DNA of 64,000 nt from assembly GCA_019510125.1 (NCBI GenBank), contig JAEKKX010000004.1, positions 310,001 to 374,000 on the forward strand, given 5' to 3'. Below are positions 48,641 to 58,704 of the stretch, piece by piece (positions within the stretch are counted from its first letter, which is position 1; each line of letters opens with the position of its first letter). This DNA is from Lysobacterales bacterium (GTDB lineage: Bacteria > Pseudomonadota > Gammaproteobacteria > Xanthomonadales > Xanthomonadaceae). The notes under the pieces are model-generated. The model was given only the letters and a program-made list of their open reading frames with translations. It was not told the origin of the DNA and searched no databases. Position numbers and translations under genes: made by a program.

Positions 48641-49380
48641 ATGGCGATCGACCCCTTCGATGCATTCCCCGCCGACGCCGCCGGAGGCGATCCGGTCGAC
48701 GCCGCGTTCGCGCCGGCGCGCGGGCGCATGCCCGAGGCGGGCGTGGGCGGCAGGGCCGCCCCAGCGCGGGGCGAACCGCTGTTCATCAACGGCCACGAGG
48801 CGCTCGCGTTCGAGGCCGGCATCGGCGGCGAGATCCGGATGCTGCGCCGCGCAGCGGCCATGCTCGGCGGCGGCCTGTTCAATGTCCGCCTGGTCGACGT
48901 CAGCCTCGACGGACACCGCTGGTCGCGATCGCCTCGCACGACGACCCGTCGACCCTGCCGGTGAGCGCCGCGACCGGCCGGATGTTCACCGATCCGAATG
49001 CCACGGCGGCCTGGTCCCGCGGACTTTCGCCGGAACTGTTGCTGGACGTGAGCCTGAAGACCTTCGCCAGCCTCTGCTCCGGCGAGAGCCCGCAATTGAA
49101 CTTCGAGGACGAGGGCTGGGTGGTGCTGCCTCACGGAGATGTGCCGTCGCAGCATCGCGCGCGTGGACGGGGTGACGGTGTTCTGGCGCGGCGAGCGGAT
49201 GCGCCGTCCAGGCCGCTGCGCACCGTCGCAATGCTCGCGCTGGCCCGGTCGAACGACATGAAGCGGGCACATGTCCGCGCCGTGCGGGCCGCGATCGATC
49301 CGCGTCCGCAGGACGTCGGACGCGCGTTCCGTAACCTCGCCTTGGATTACCTGCGCGTACGGAACGACGGCGACCATGGG
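48641..49380 (+). pseudogene. Frameshifted remnant of an unrecognised gene
   Basis: Protein-like sequence alternates between two reading frames. Frame A runs 48641 to about 48922 (MAIDPFDAFPADAAGGD to VRLVDVSLDGHR). Frame B continues with LVAIASHDDPSTLPVS and MFTDPNATAAW to about 49148. Frame A resumes with IARVDGVTVFWRGERM to about 49205. Frame B returns with LRTVAMLALARSND and AFRNLALDYLRVRNDG to about 49380. At least three shifts are needed to read one product of about 240 residues, so it is decayed or the sequence has errors. I do not recognise the family. Its end overlaps the tail of the methyltransferase gene on the other strand. Confidence 0.6.
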
Positions 49381-50111
49381 GTGTCGCGATCATCCCTCGC
49401 GATCATGATCACATCATGGTTATCGGCCCACCCGCGTTCCATGTAGCCGACCATGCGCACGCCGGGAATTTCGCGTACCACGCCGATCATCGTCTCAGGC
49501 CGCGACAACGACACCCCGTAGTCGCCGAAACGGCCGTGCGGGTACGGGGCGTAGCCGTAGCCGGAGGCGCGGTAGCCGTCGAGGATACGCTCCCAGGAAA
49601 CGGGGTCGATCATCGGGTAGAAATCCTGGTGCATGCGAATGCTCCAGTCGCCATGGAAGCTCGCCACGAGCACTCCATCCGGCGTCAGCGATTCGCAAAG
49701 ATGGCGCAGCCAGCGCCGCGTGCGCTCCAGGTCGACATGCGTGAAGAGCGAGCCGACCCAGATCAGGTCGACCTGAGGCAGTGCGACTTCCGTCAGTTCA
49801 GGCCTGGAATGGATGGCTGTGCCGTCGAATGTGCTCGCGCAGAAGTCCGCCCCATCGGCGTCGATGTCGCAGAAATGGAGCTTCGCATCCGGATAACCCG
49901 AACGAAGATAGCGGGCGACGCGGCCGTGCCCGCAGGGCAGGTCGAGGATGCTTGAGATGCGCGGCAACCACGATGCCCGGGCTGCGATGTCGACCAGCCG
50001 CAGCGCACTCCTGCCGGTCGCGAAATACCAGGATTCTTCCGGTTGCCACATCCGGTCTGCAGGATGGATGGTTCGGATCGGGGCTTCGTAGCGGGCAGTC
50101 TCGGAATCCAT
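49347..50111 (-). CDS. Class I SAM-dependent methyltransferase, substrate unknown
   Basis: A 254-aa methyltransferase. SAM motif I is ILDLPCGHGRVARYLRSG (about 63-80), an acidic motif II is in HFCDIDADG, and a motif-IV-like stretch is LIWVGSLFTHVD. The N-terminus DRMWQPEESWYFATGRSALR resembles methyltransferases found in polysaccharide or glycan clusters (inference). Base composition looks less GC-rich than the flanking housekeeping genes, with more mixed third positions. Placed between pyrH and tsf beside a decayed gene, it looks like an acquired insertion. Confidence 0.82.
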   Translation of the reverse strand: MDSETARYEAPIRTIHPADRMWQPEESWYFATGRSALRLVDIAARASWLPRISSILDLPCGHGRVARYLRSGYPDAKLHFCDIDADGADFCASTFDGTAIHSRPELTEVALPQVDLIWVGSLFTHVDLERTRRWLRHLCESLTPDGVLVASFHGDWSIRMHQDFYPMIDPVSWERILDGYRASGYGYAPYPHGRFGDYGVSLSRPETMIGVVREIPGVRMVGYMERGWADNHDVIMIARDDRDTPWSPSFRTRR

Positions 50112-50162
50112 GCGCGGCCGATGGACTTGGGCGGCGCGAGCATACCACGGTGTGTCGACCAT

Positions 50163-50190
50163 AAAAAAAACCCGCGGTTTCCCGCGGGTT
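50163..50190 (-). terminator. Terminator of the rpsB-tsf transcript
   Basis: On the minus strand a 9-bp stem AACCCGCGG/CCGCGGGTT with GAAA tetraloop is followed by eight T's. A textbook intrinsic terminator, 29 bases after the tsf stop. Confidence 0.95.
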
Positions 50191-50218
50191 CTTCGTGACG
50201 CCTCGAAGGGGCGATCGA

Positions 50219-51097
<879 letters not shown>

Positions 51098-51196
51098 GAC
51101 AAAAACCTCGATGTTGAATGTGATCTCGAACCCCCCGGCCATCGGCCGAGGGGGTGGGGCGCGTCGCGCGGCGATGGCGGGCGTCCGGTCCGACGG

Positions 51197-51240
51197 CCCT
51201 CATCCGGCGCGTTGCGCCACCCTCTCCCGCGGGAGAAGGG
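51197..51240. repeat. REP-like palindrome in the rpsB-tsf gap
   Basis: CCCTCATCCGGCGCGTTGCG begins the element, followed by CACCCTCTCCCGCGGGAGAA and GGG. It contains a GGCGC/GCGCC hairpin and the 14-base palindrome TCTCCCGCGGGAGA. It matches the general form of REP elements common in proteobacteria and is unrelated to the elements at 11439 and 56814. Confidence 0.75.
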
Positions 51241-51300
51241 AAAAGCGGGGCGGCCGCGCATCGTCGCGCGACCGCATGACGCGGGCGTGAAACCGGCCGG

Positions 51301-52128
51301 TTACTCGGCGGCGGCTTCGGCCGGGGCGTCGTCGGCCTTCTTGCCGGCGCCGGCGCCCTTGCGGGCCGGGGCGCGGCCGCGCTTGTCGCCCTTGCCTTCG
51401 CCGGCGTCGGCGAAGTCTTCCTCGCGGACGGCGGCGGCCGACGGCGCGGCGGCCTTGCCTTCCAGCACGGCGTCGGCAGCGGCGCGGGCGTACAACTGCA
51501 CGGCGCGGATGGCGTCGTCATTGCCCGGGATGGCGTAGTCGACCAGGGCCGGGTCGTAGTTGGTGTCGACGACGGCGATGACCGGGATGCCGAGCTTCTT
51601 GGCTTCCTTGATCGCGATGTCCTCGTGGCCGATGTCGATCACGAACAGCGCGTCGGGCAGGCGGTTCATTTCCTTGATGCCGCCCAGCGAGGCTTCCAGC
51701 TTGTCGCGCTCGCGGCGCAGGTTCAGCACTTCGTGCTTGACCAGCTTCTGGAACGTGCCGTCGGTCTCGCCGGCTTCCAGTTCCTTCAGGCGGGCGACCG
51801 ACTGCTTCACGGTGCGGAAGTTGGTCAGCGTGCCGCCCAGCCAGCGCTGGGTCATGTACGGCATGCCGCAGCGCTCGGCCTCTTCCTTCACCGCGTCGCG
51901 CGCGCTGCGCTTGGTGCCGACGAAGAGGATGACGCCGCGCTTCTGGGCGACGCCCGAGAGGAAGTTCATCGCGTCGTTGAACAGCGGAACGGTCTTCTCG
52001 AGGTTGATGATGTGGATCTTGCCGCGGGCGCCGAAGATGTACGGACCCATCTTCGGGTTCCAGTAGCGGGTCTGGTGGCCGAAGTGGACGCCGGCTTCGA
52101 GCATCTGGCGCATGGTGATCTGGGGCAT
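51301..52128 (-). CDS. rpsB: 30S ribosomal protein S2
   Basis: Ribosomal protein of the small-subunit head. The protein is 275 aa. It starts [20 protein letters not shown] and has the family signatures [12 protein letters not shown] and [14 protein letters not shown]-terminal Lys/Ala-rich extension of about 45 residues goes beyond the core. It heads the rpsB-tsf transcript. The 360-bp divergent gap to map (52129-52488) should hold its promoter and a leader that may mediate S2 autoregulation, but I could not identify these elements. Confidence 0.98.
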   Translation of the reverse strand: MPQITMRQMLEAGVHFGHQTRYWNPKMGPYIFGARGKIHIINLEKTVPLFNDAMNFLSGVAQKRGVILFVGTKRSARDAVKEEAERCGMPYMTQRWLGGTLTNFRTVKQSVARLKELEAGETDGTFQKLVKHEVLNLRRERDKLEASLGGIKEMNRLPDALFVIDIGHEDIAIKEAKKLGIPVIAVVDTNYDPALVDYAIPGNDDAIRAVQLYARAAADAVLEGKAAAPSAAAVREEDFADAGEGKGDKRGRAPARKGAGAGKKADDAPAEAAAE

Positions 52129-52476
52129 TGCGAAAACTCCGATCGGGGAACCCGCCGCCCGGCAGGAAAGGGAAGGGCGGTGCGCCGCCAGGGGCGGTCG
52201 CGGGGTTCCGGGGTTGGGCCTCCCCGTCGCGCCGTTTCCAGATCCCTCGCTTGATCCGCCCCGGCCTTGGCCTGGACTGCGAAGAACACCCCGGAACGGG
52301 ACTGTGCGGCGGGTGTGGATTCGACGGTGACGCCCGTCGTGGGCGGTTTCGCGGGTCCGGGCCGGAAGGCGGGGCCAGCAGGCAAGGGCCCGGCGAAGCC
52401 GCGGGATTCTAGCCCGGAAGGCCGGTCCGGGCAACTCCGGGGCCGCCCGGGGGAGGCGTCCCGCGGCCGGATCGGC

Positions 52477-52489
52477 CATAATCCGCGGA
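52477..52489 (+). promoter_or_regulatory. -10 box placed for a leaderless map transcript
   Basis: CATAAT at 52477-52482, then CCGCGG, then ATG at 52489. The AATCCGCGGATG string is identical to that at 13493-13504. Confidence 0.6.
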
Positions 52490-53268
52490 TGGCAATGACT
52501 CTCAAGACGCCCGAAGACATCGAACGCATGCGCATCGCCGGCCGCCTGGCCGCGGAGGTGCTGCAGGTGGTCGCCCCCCACGTGAAGGCCGGGGTGAGCA
52601 CCGCCGAACTGGACCGCATCTGCCACGACCACATCGTGAACGTGCAGCAGGCGATCCCCGCCAACGTCGGCTACAAGGGCTTCCCGGCCACGGTCTGCAC
52701 GTCGGTCAACAACGTGATCTGCCACGGCATCCCGGGGCCGACCAAGATCCTCAAGGACGGCGACATCATCAACATCGACGTCACCGTCATCAAGGACGGC
52801 TGGCACGGCGACACCAGCCGCATGTACTGCGTCGGCACGCCGTCGGTGATGGCGAAGCGGCTGGTCGACGTCACCCGCGAGGCGATGTTCCGCGGCATCC
52901 GCGCGGTGAAGCCGGGCGCGACCCTGGGCGACATCGGCCGCGCGATCCAGACCTACGCCGAGGCCGAGCGTTTCTCGGTGGTGCGCGAGTACTGCGGCCA
53001 CGGCATCGGCCGGGTCTACCACGAGGACCCGCAGGTGCTGCACTACTACACGCCGCACGGCGACAGCGTGGTGCTCAGGCCCGGCATGACCTTCACCATC
53101 GAGCCGATGATCAACGAGGGCACGCGCCACACCCGGCTGCTGCCGGACGGCTGGACCGTGGTCACCAAGGACCGCAAGCTCTCGGCGCAGTGGGAACACA
53201 CCATCGCGGTCACCGAGACCGGGGCCGAGATCCTCACCCGCCTGCCCGGCGACGACAACGACCTCTGA
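52489..53268 (+). CDS. map: Methionine aminopeptidase, type I
   Basis: Removes the N-terminal Met of nascent proteins. The protein is 259 aa. The five metal ligands are present: two Asp in [17 protein letters not shown], His in [14 protein letters not shown], Glu in FTIEPMIN and Glu in [10 protein letters not shown]. It is divergent from rpsB, the common arrangement. No ribosome site precedes the ATG, and translation is probably leaderless. glnD follows after three bases. Confidence 0.97.
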   Translation: MAMTLKTPEDIERMRIAGRLAAEVLQVVAPHVKAGVSTAELDRICHDHIVNVQQAIPANVGYKGFPATVCTSVNNVICHGIPGPTKILKDGDIINIDVTVIKDGWHGDTSRMYCVGTPSVMAKRLVDVTREAMFRGIRAVKPGATLGDIGRAIQTYAEAERFSVVREYCGHGIGRVYHEDPQVLHYYTPHGDSVVLRPGMTFTIEPMINEGTRHTRLLPDGWTVVTKDRKLSAQWEHTIAVTETGAEILTRLPGDDNDL

Positions 53269-53271
53269 GCG

Positions 53272-55902
53272 ATGGACGCCGCTGCGCCCACGACCGCGGA
53301 CGGCCCTGCCTTTCCTGCCACGCCCGACGGCGACGCCGCCTGGGCGGCGGCCGCGCGGGCGCGCCTGGCCGACGCCGACGCCGCGCTCGCGGCGCGCTTC
53401 GACCGCGACGATCCGGTCGATGCGCTGGTGTCGGCGCGCGCGGCGACCGCCGATGCGCTGATCCGCGCGGCCTGGAGCCGCTGCCTGCCGGGCGATACCG
53501 GCGCGGCGCTGTTCGCGGTCGGCGGCTACGGCCGCGGCGAACTGTTCCCGCAGTCGGACATCGACCTGCTGGTGCTGGCCGACGAGCCGGTGCAGGCCGC
53601 GCAGCGCGAGGCGCTGGCGCGGTTCCTCGCGCTGCTCTGGGACGCCGGCCTGCAGGCCAGCCAGGCGGTGCGCTCGGCGGCGCAGTGCACCGAAGCCGCG
53701 GCCGACCAGACCGTGCTCACCGCGCTGATGGAAGGCCGGGCGCTGGTCGCCACGCCCGCGGACTGCGATGCGCTGCGCGCGGCGATCGCGCCGGAGCGGG
53801 TCTGGCCGGCGGCCGAGTTCTTCCGCGCCAAGGTCGAGGAGCAGCGGCAGCGTCACGCGCGCTTCGGCGACACCGCCGACAACCTCGAACCCAACCTCAA
53901 GGACGGGCCCGGCGGGCTGCGCGACATCCAGACCCTGCGCTGGATGGCGCAGCGCGTGCTGGGCAGCGGCAACCTCGAATCGATGCTCGCGTTCGGGCAG
54001 CTCGGCGCGGTCGAGTTCGACACGCTCGAGCACGTGCGCAAGATCCTGTCGCGGCTGCGGTTCGGCCTGCACCTGGTGGCCGGCCGGCGCGAAGAGCGCC
54101 TGCGCTTCGACTACCAGAAGCGCCTGGCGGCGCGGCTGGGCCACACCGACGACGCCGATGCGCTCGCGGTCGAGCGGATGATGCAGGGCTTCTACCGCAG
54201 CGCCGGGCGCGTGCTGCGCATCGGCGACCGCCTGCTGCAGCGCTTCGAGGAACAGCTCGAGGGCGCGGGCGAACCGGTCGCGATCGACGACCGCTTCGAG
54301 CTGCGACGCGGCTACCTGGCGGTGCGCGATCGCGCCTGGCTGCGCGGTCCCGCCGAGGTCTTCGAGCTGTTCGCCGCCTGGGCCGCGCGGCCCGACTGCC
54401 GCGGCCTGCATTCGATGACCGCCTGGGCGCTGGCGGAGACGCTGCCGGCGATCCCCGGCTACGACGAGGCCGACCACCTGCTGCGCCAGCAGTTCCTCAG
54501 CCTGCTGCGCGGCCCGCAGCCGGTGAAGACGCTGGAGCGGATGGCCCGGCTCGGCGTGCTCGGACGCTGGATCCCGGCGTTCGCGCAGGTGTCCGGGCGC
54601 ATGCAGTTCGACCTGTTCCACGTCTACACCGTCGACCAGCACACCCTCGCGGTGCTGCGCAATCTGGCGAACTTCGCCTCCGGTACGGTCGATCCGCGGT
54701 TCTCCAGCGCGCACCTGGTGTGGCCGTCGCTGCGCAAGCCCGAACTGCTGCTGCTCGCCGGCCTGTTCCACGACATCGGCAAGGGCCGCGGCGGCGACCA
54801 TTCCGAACTGGGCGCGGTCGACGCCCGCGAATTCTGCATCGCCCACGGCCTGTCCGAGGCCGACGCGTCGCTGGTCGAATGGCTGGTCCGTCGCCACCTG
54901 CTGATGTCGGTGACCGCGCAGAAGCAGGACGTCACCGACCCGGGCGTGATCCACCGCTTCGCCGCGGAAGTGGCCGACCGGCAGCGCCTCGACCATCTCT
55001 ACCTGCTCACCTGCGCCGACATCGCCGGCACCTCGCCCAAGCTGTGGAACGCGTGGAAGGACCGGCTGCTGGCCGACCTGCACACCGCGACCCGCCTGGC
55101 GCTGCGCCGCGGCCTCGAGCATCCGGTCGCCGCCGAGGAGCGCATCGTCGAGAACCGCGGCGCCGCGCGCGAGCTGCTGCAGGACGCCGGCTTCGCCGAC
55201 GCCGAGATCGATGCGGTGTTCGCGCGCATGCCGCGCGAGAATTTCCTGCGCAGCCGGCCCGACCAGATCGCCTGGCAGGCCGGGGCGCTGCTCGCGGGCG
55301 AGGACGGCGCGACGGTGGTGCGGGCCCGGCGGCTGCGGCCGGAAGCCGGCGATCGCGAGATCTTCGTCCACGCGCCCGACCGCGACGGCCTGTTCGCGGC
55401 GATCGTCATCACCCTCGACCGCCTCGGGCTCGCGATCCAGCAGGCGCGCGCGCTGGACGGGCCGAATCGCCGCATCTTCGACACCTTCCACGTGCTGCCG
55501 ACCGATCCGGCCAACGCGCTCGCGTCGAACGACATCGAGGCCGCGCTGCAGCGCGCCCTGGCCGGCGATCTCGCCCGGCTGCTGCCGTCGAGACGGACCC
55601 AGCCGCGGCACCTCAAGCACTTCCGGATCGCGCCGCGGATCGAGCTGGAGCCGATCGATGGCGGGCGCTGCACGCGCCTGAGCCTGGTCTGCACCGACCG
55701 TCCCGGCCTGCTCGCCGACGTTGCGCACGTCCTGCGCACCGAGCACGTCCGCGTGCACGACGCGCGCATCGCGACCTTCGGCGAACGCGCCGAGGACATG
55801 TTCCTGATCGCCGGCGCCGACGACCGCGCGCTCGACGCGGCGCAGGCCGATGCGCTGCGCGATGCGCTGCGCGCGACCCTCGACGCCGCCGTTCCTGCAT
55901 GA
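53272..55902 (+). CDS. glnD: PII uridylyltransferase/uridylyl-removing enzyme GlnD
   Basis: Senses glutamine and modifies PII proteins, linking nitrogen status to glutamine synthetase and transcription. The protein is 876 aa. The nucleotidyltransferase domain has [19 protein letters not shown] (about 84-102). The uridylyl-removing HD domain has [13 protein letters not shown] (about 497-509). Two ACT glutamine-binding domains lie at about 700-780 and 805-876. It is transcribed with map. Its presence beside dapD and asnB places a nitrogen sensor in the same string as amide-nitrogen synthesis. Confidence 0.97.
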   Translation: MDAAAPTTADGPAFPATPDGDAAWAAAARARLADADAALAARFDRDDPVDALVSARAATADALIRAAWSRCLPGDTGAALFAVGGYGRGELFPQSDIDLLVLADEPVQAAQREALARFLALLWDAGLQASQAVRSAAQCTEAAADQTVLTALMEGRALVATPADCDALRAAIAPERVWPAAEFFRAKVEEQRQRHARFGDTADNLEPNLKDGPGGLRDIQTLRWMAQRVLGSGNLESMLAFGQLGAVEFDTLEHVRKILSRLRFGLHLVAGRREERLRFDYQKRLAARLGHTDDADALAVERMMQGFYRSAGRVLRIGDRLLQRFEEQLEGAGEPVAIDDRFELRRGYLAVRDRAWLRGPAEVFELFAAWAARPDCRGLHSMTAWALAETLPAIPGYDEADHLLRQQFLSLLRGPQPVKTLERMARLGVLGRWIPAFAQVSGRMQFDLFHVYTVDQHTLAVLRNLANFASGTVDPRFSSAHLVWPSLRKPELLLLAGLFHDIGKGRGGDHSELGAVDAREFCIAHGLSEADASLVEWLVRRHLLMSVTAQKQDVTDPGVIHRFAAEVADRQRLDHLYLLTCADIAGTSPKLWNAWKDRLLADLHTATRLALRRGLEHPVAAEERIVENRGAARELLQDAGFADAEIDAVFARMPRENFLRSRPDQIAWQAGALLAGEDGATVVRARRLRPEAGDREIFVHAPDRDGLFAAIVITLDRLGLAIQQARALDGPNRRIFDTFHVLPTDPANALASNDIEAALQRALAGDLARLLPSRRTQPRHLKHFRIAPRIELEPIDGGRCTRLSLVCTDRPGLLADVAHVLRTEHVRVHDARIATFGERAEDMFLIAGADDRALDAAQADALRDALRATLDAAVPA

Positions 55903-55948
55903 TGTCCCCCTCGATCCGCACGCCCAAGACCCCGACCCCACGCACCGC

Positions 55949-56791
55949 ATGAATATCGACGCCCCCGCACTGCAAGCCCTGATCGACGACGCCTGGGAGC
56001 GTCGCGCCGACCTCACCGCCGAGGAGATCGGCGACCGCGTCCGTCCCGCCGTCGACCGCGCCATCGCCGGTCTCGAATCCGGCGAATTCCGGGTCGCCTC
56101 GCCCGACGTCGACGGCGGCTGGACCGTCAACCAGTGGCTGAAGAAAGCCGTGCTGCTGTTCTTCCGCACCCAGGACATGGCTGTGGTCGAGGCGCAGCCG
56201 GCGCCGTTCTGGGACAAGGTGCCGGCCCGTTTCGCCGGCTACGGCGAGGCCGACTTCCGCGCGCTCGGCGTGCGCGTGGTCCCGGGCGCGATCGCGCGCC
56301 GCGGCGCCCACATCGCGAAGGACGTGGTCCTGATGCCGAGCTTCGTGAACATCGGCGCCTACGTGGGCGAGGGCACGATGGTCGACACCTGGGCCACGGT
56401 CGGCAGTTGCGCGCAGATCGGCAGGCACTGCCACCTGTCCGGCGGCGCCGGCATCGGCGGCGTGCTCGAACCGCTGCAGGCCGGGCCGACGATCATCGAG
56501 GACCACTGCTTCATCGGCGCGCGTTCGGAAGTCGTCGAAGGCGTGGTCGTCGGCCACCACAGCGTGATCGGCATGGGCGTGTTCCTCGGCCAGAGCACCC
56601 GCATCTACAACCGCGCGACGAAGGAAATCAGCTACGGCTACGTGCCGCCGGGCAGCGTCGTGGTGTCCGGGCAACTCCCCGCCGCCGACGGTTCGCACTC
56701 GCTGTACTGCGCGGTGATCGTCAAGCAGGTCGACGAGAAGACCCGCGGCAAGACCTCGATCAACGACCTGCTGCGCGGGTTGGCGGATTGA
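55949..56791 (+). CDS. dapD: 2,3,4,5-tetrahydropyridine-2,6-dicarboxylate N-succinyltransferase
   Basis: Succinylase step of lysine/diaminopimelate synthesis. The protein is 280 aa. N-terminal helical domain to about 90, then a left-handed beta-helix of hexapeptide repeats containing [20 protein letters not shown] and [16 protein letters not shown], ending [19 protein letters not shown]. The start [19 protein letters not shown] is the family N-terminus. dapE follows two genes later, after a REP-like element and the arsC-like gene. Confidence 0.97.
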   Translation: MNIDAPALQALIDDAWERRADLTAEEIGDRVRPAVDRAIAGLESGEFRVASPDVDGGWTVNQWLKKAVLLFFRTQDMAVVEAQPAPFWDKVPARFAGYGEADFRALGVRVVPGAIARRGAHIAKDVVLMPSFVNIGAYVGEGTMVDTWATVGSCAQIGRHCHLSGGAGIGGVLEPLQAGPTIIEDHCFIGARSEVVEGVVVGHHSVIGMGVFLGQSTRIYNRATKEISYGYVPPGSVVVSGQLPAADGSHSLYCAVIVKQVDEKTRGKTSINDLLRGLAD

Positions 56792-56813
56792 TGCGCGGAT
56801 CGAACGATCTCCC

Positions 56814-56880
56814 GGTAGAGCGGCCTTCAGGCCGCTTTCCGGTGTCGGCAGACCATCAGCGGGCTGAAGCCCGCTTTACC
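56814..56880. repeat. REP-like palindromic element, copy 2
   Basis: The left arm GGTAGAGCGGCCTTCAGGCC begins at 56814 and matches the arm at 11439. The right arm (56858-56880, AGCGGGCTGAAGCCCGC core followed by TTTACC) is a diverged inverted copy. It fills the dapD-arsC gap, 11 bases before the next ATG. Confidence 0.85.
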
Positions 56881-56891
56881 ACGAAGATGCC

Positions 56892-57248
56892 ATGACCACG
56901 CTCTACGGTTTGAACAACTGCGACACCTGCAAGAAGGCCCGCAACTGGCTGAAGCGGTTCGGGATCGAGCATGATTTCGTCGACTACCGCGACAACAGGC
57001 AGTCGCCGGAGACGCTGGTGGCGTGGAAGGACGCGCTCGGCGGATGGGAGGCGATGATCAACAAGTCGTCGACCACGTGGCGGCAGTTGCCCGACCTGCG
57101 CAAGTCGCCGGGCTCCGACGCCGAGTGGAAGCTGCTGCTGAAGGAATACCCGCAGTTGATCCGGCGTCCGGTCGTCGTCACCGACGACGGCGTCGTCAGC
57201 CAGGGCTTCAGCGACAACGGTTTCAAGAAGCGTTTCGGAGTCGGCTGA
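56892..57248 (+). CDS. ArsC/Spx-family reductase-like protein (YffB type)
   Basis: A 118-aa thioredoxin-fold protein of the ArsC family. The active-site segment [14 protein letters not shown] has CxxC rather than the single Cys of arsenate reductases, and [10 protein letters not shown] supplies the conserved cis-Pro/Arg region. It resembles the Spx/MgsR and YffB group of unknown function commonly encoded beside dapE. Stop and start overlap by one base with dapE (TGATG), so the two are translationally coupled. Confidence 0.9.
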   Translation: MTTLYGLNNCDTCKKARNWLKRFGIEHDFVDYRDNRQSPETLVAWKDALGGWEAMINKSSTTWRQLPDLRKSPGSDAEWKLLLKEYPQLIRRPVVVTDDGVVSQGFSDNGFKKRFGVG

Positions 57249-58396
57249 TGTCCGACGTGCTCGACCTCACCCGCGACCTGATCGCGCGCCGTTCGGTCAC
57301 GCCGGAAGACGCCGGTTGCCAGGCGCTGATCGCCGAGCGCCTCGAACGCGCAGGCTTCCGCTGCGAGCACCTGCGCTTCGGGCAGACCGACAACCTCTGG
57401 GCGACGCACGGCGGACCTTCGGACGAAACGCCTGGGCCCGTGCTCATCCTGCTGGGCCACACCGACGTGGTGCCGCCGGGACCGGTCGAAGCCTGGACCA
57501 GCGATCCGTTCGCGCCGACGATCCGCGACGGCATGCTCTACGGGCGCGGTGCGGCCGACATGAAGGGCAGCGTCGCCGCGTTCGTGGTCGCGTTGGAGCG
57601 CTTCGTCGCCGCGCATCCCGACCATCCCGGCACCGTCGGCCTGCTGCTGACCTCCGACGAGGAAGGCGACGCCATCGACGGCGTGCCGAAGGTCGCGGCC
57701 TTGTTCCGCAAACGCGGTCAGCGCATCGACTGGTGCATCACCGGCGAGCCGTCGTCGAAGGCGGTGCTCGGCGACCTGCTGCGCGTCGGCCGGCGCGGCA
57801 CGCTGTCGGCGACGCTGACGGTGCAGGGCATCCAGGGTCACGTCGCGTATCCGGAGAAGGCGCGCAATCCGATCCACCAGGCGCTGCCGGCGCTGGCCGA
57901 ACTCGCCGCGCGCCGCTGGGACGACGGCTACGAGAATTTCCCGCCGACCAGCTTCCAGATCAGCAACGTCCACGCCGGCACCGGTGCGAACAACGTCATC
58001 CCGGGCGCGCTGGAGGTGCTGTTCAACCTGCGCTACAACCCGACGTGGACCGCGGCGCGGCTCGAAGCCGAATGCGAAGCGGTGCTGCGTGCGCACGGGC
58101 TCGACTACGCGATCCGCTGGCATCGCGGCGGCGAGCCGTTCTACACGCCGGAAGGCCCGCTGCGCAGCGCCGCGCGCGCGGTGCTGACCGCGTTCGCCGG
58201 CGCGCCGCCGGAGGAGAACACCGCCGGCGGCACGTCAGACGCACGCTTCATCGCGCCGCTGGGCGCGCAGTGCGTCGAACTCGGCCCGGTCAACGCGAGC
58301 ATCCACAAGGTCGACGAGCACGTGTCGGTGGCCGATCTGGAACGCCTGCCGGACCTGTACCAGGCGCTCATCGGCAGGCTGCTGGTCGGCGCCTGA
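57248..58396 (+). CDS. dapE: Succinyl-diaminopimelate desuccinylase
   Basis: Zinc hydrolase that releases LL-diaminopimelate for lysine and peptidoglycan. The protein is 382 aa, M20 family. Metal ligands: His in [11 protein letters not shown], Asp in GRGAADMKG, Glu-Glu in [11 protein letters not shown], and a C-terminal His in [11 protein letters not shown]. The dimerisation domain (about 180-295) has [10 protein letters not shown]. The asnB leader region follows 118 bases after the stop. Confidence 0.97.
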   Translation: MSDVLDLTRDLIARRSVTPEDAGCQALIAERLERAGFRCEHLRFGQTDNLWATHGGPSDETPGPVLILLGHTDVVPPGPVEAWTSDPFAPTIRDGMLYGRGAADMKGSVAAFVVALERFVAAHPDHPGTVGLLLTSDEEGDAIDGVPKVAALFRKRGQRIDWCITGEPSSKAVLGDLLRVGRRGTLSATLTVQGIQGHVAYPEKARNPIHQALPALAELAARRWDDGYENFPPTSFQISNVHAGTGANNVIPGALEVLFNLRYNPTWTAARLEAECEAVLRAHGLDYAIRWHRGGEPFYTPEGPLRSAARAVLTAFAGAPPEENTAGGTSDARFIAPLGAQCVELGPVNASIHKVDEHVSVADLERLPDLYQALIGRLLVGA

Positions 58397-58478
58397 CCGC
58401 GTCGTGCGCCTTCCCCCGCCTGCGGGGGAACGTCGGGATGGGGATGGTCGACGCGGCTCCCCGCGCCGACGGACGGAC

Positions 58479-58508
58479 TTGCCACCGCCCCCGGGGCCCG
58501 GTTAGGGT
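58479..58508 (+). promoter_or_regulatory. Putative promoter of the asnB leader
   Basis: TTGCCA (58479-58484), 18-bp spacer, TAGGGT (58503-58508). The -10 ends six bases before the leader ATG at 58515, so the transcript would start at or next to the start codon. The -10 is a moderate match. Confidence 0.5.
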
Positions 58509-58514
58509 GGCTCC

Positions 58515-58613
58515 ATGAGCCGCTGCCCCGCCAACCGCAATCGCGCCAACAACCGCAATTCGAATAATTGCGGATTCACCGTGCGCGCGAGGCGAACCGG
58601 CGACCAGGCATAA
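58515..58613 (+). CDS. Asparagine-rich leader peptide upstream of asnB (candidate attenuator peptide)
   Basis: A 32-residue frame with ATG start and TAA stop, too short for ordinary gene finding. Residues 6-19 read ANRNRANNRNSNNC: seven Asn codons within twelve (residues 7, 9, 12, 13, 15, 17, 18). Four of the seven are AAT, unusual in a genome that strongly prefers AAC, which would make translation more sensitive to charged tRNA-Asn. Four Arg are interspersed among them or just before. It ends 91 bases before asparagine synthetase. The arrangement matches biosynthetic leader peptides (such as those of his, thr and ilv), in which the ribosome stalls on codons for the end product. It is probably leaderless. 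Confidence 0.65.
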   Translation: MSRCPANRNRANNRNSNNCGFTVRARRTGDQA

Positions 58614-58675
58614 GTTCCAGCAACACCGCCCAGTCCCAGAAACCCGCGCCGGAAGCGCGGGTTTCGCGCTTCCGG
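58553..58675 (+). promoter_or_regulatory. Candidate transcription attenuator of asnB
   Basis: Hairpin 1:2, inside the Asn codons: CCGCAATT (58553-58560) pairs perfectly with AATTGCGG (58566-58573). Hairpin 3:4, terminator-like: GAAACCCGCGC (58639-58649) pairs perfectly with GCGCGGGTTTC (58655-58665). Region 2 (GCGGATTC, 58570-58577) is partly complementary to region 3 (58639-58647), giving a possible antiterminator. A further perfect stem, CCGGAAGCGCG (58649-58659) with CGCGCTTCCGG (58665-58675), excludes hairpin 3:4. Stalling on the Asn codons would cover region 1 and favour read-through. The U run after 3:4 is only three bases, so termination strength is uncertain. Confidence 0.55.
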
Positions 58676-58704
58676 GGTACCGAAAACCCCCAGGAGCCCT
58701 GCCC

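Noticed and set aside
51301-56217. A 1638-codon minus-strand frame ending in rpsB
   Set aside because: Only the last 275 codons are real (rpsB). The rest is antisense to map, glnD and dapD.
58410-58429. TTCCCCC/GGGGGAA stem after dapE as a strong terminator
   Set aside because: There is no T run after the stem. It may be a REP-like relic or weak pause, and was not used as evidence for the asnB model.
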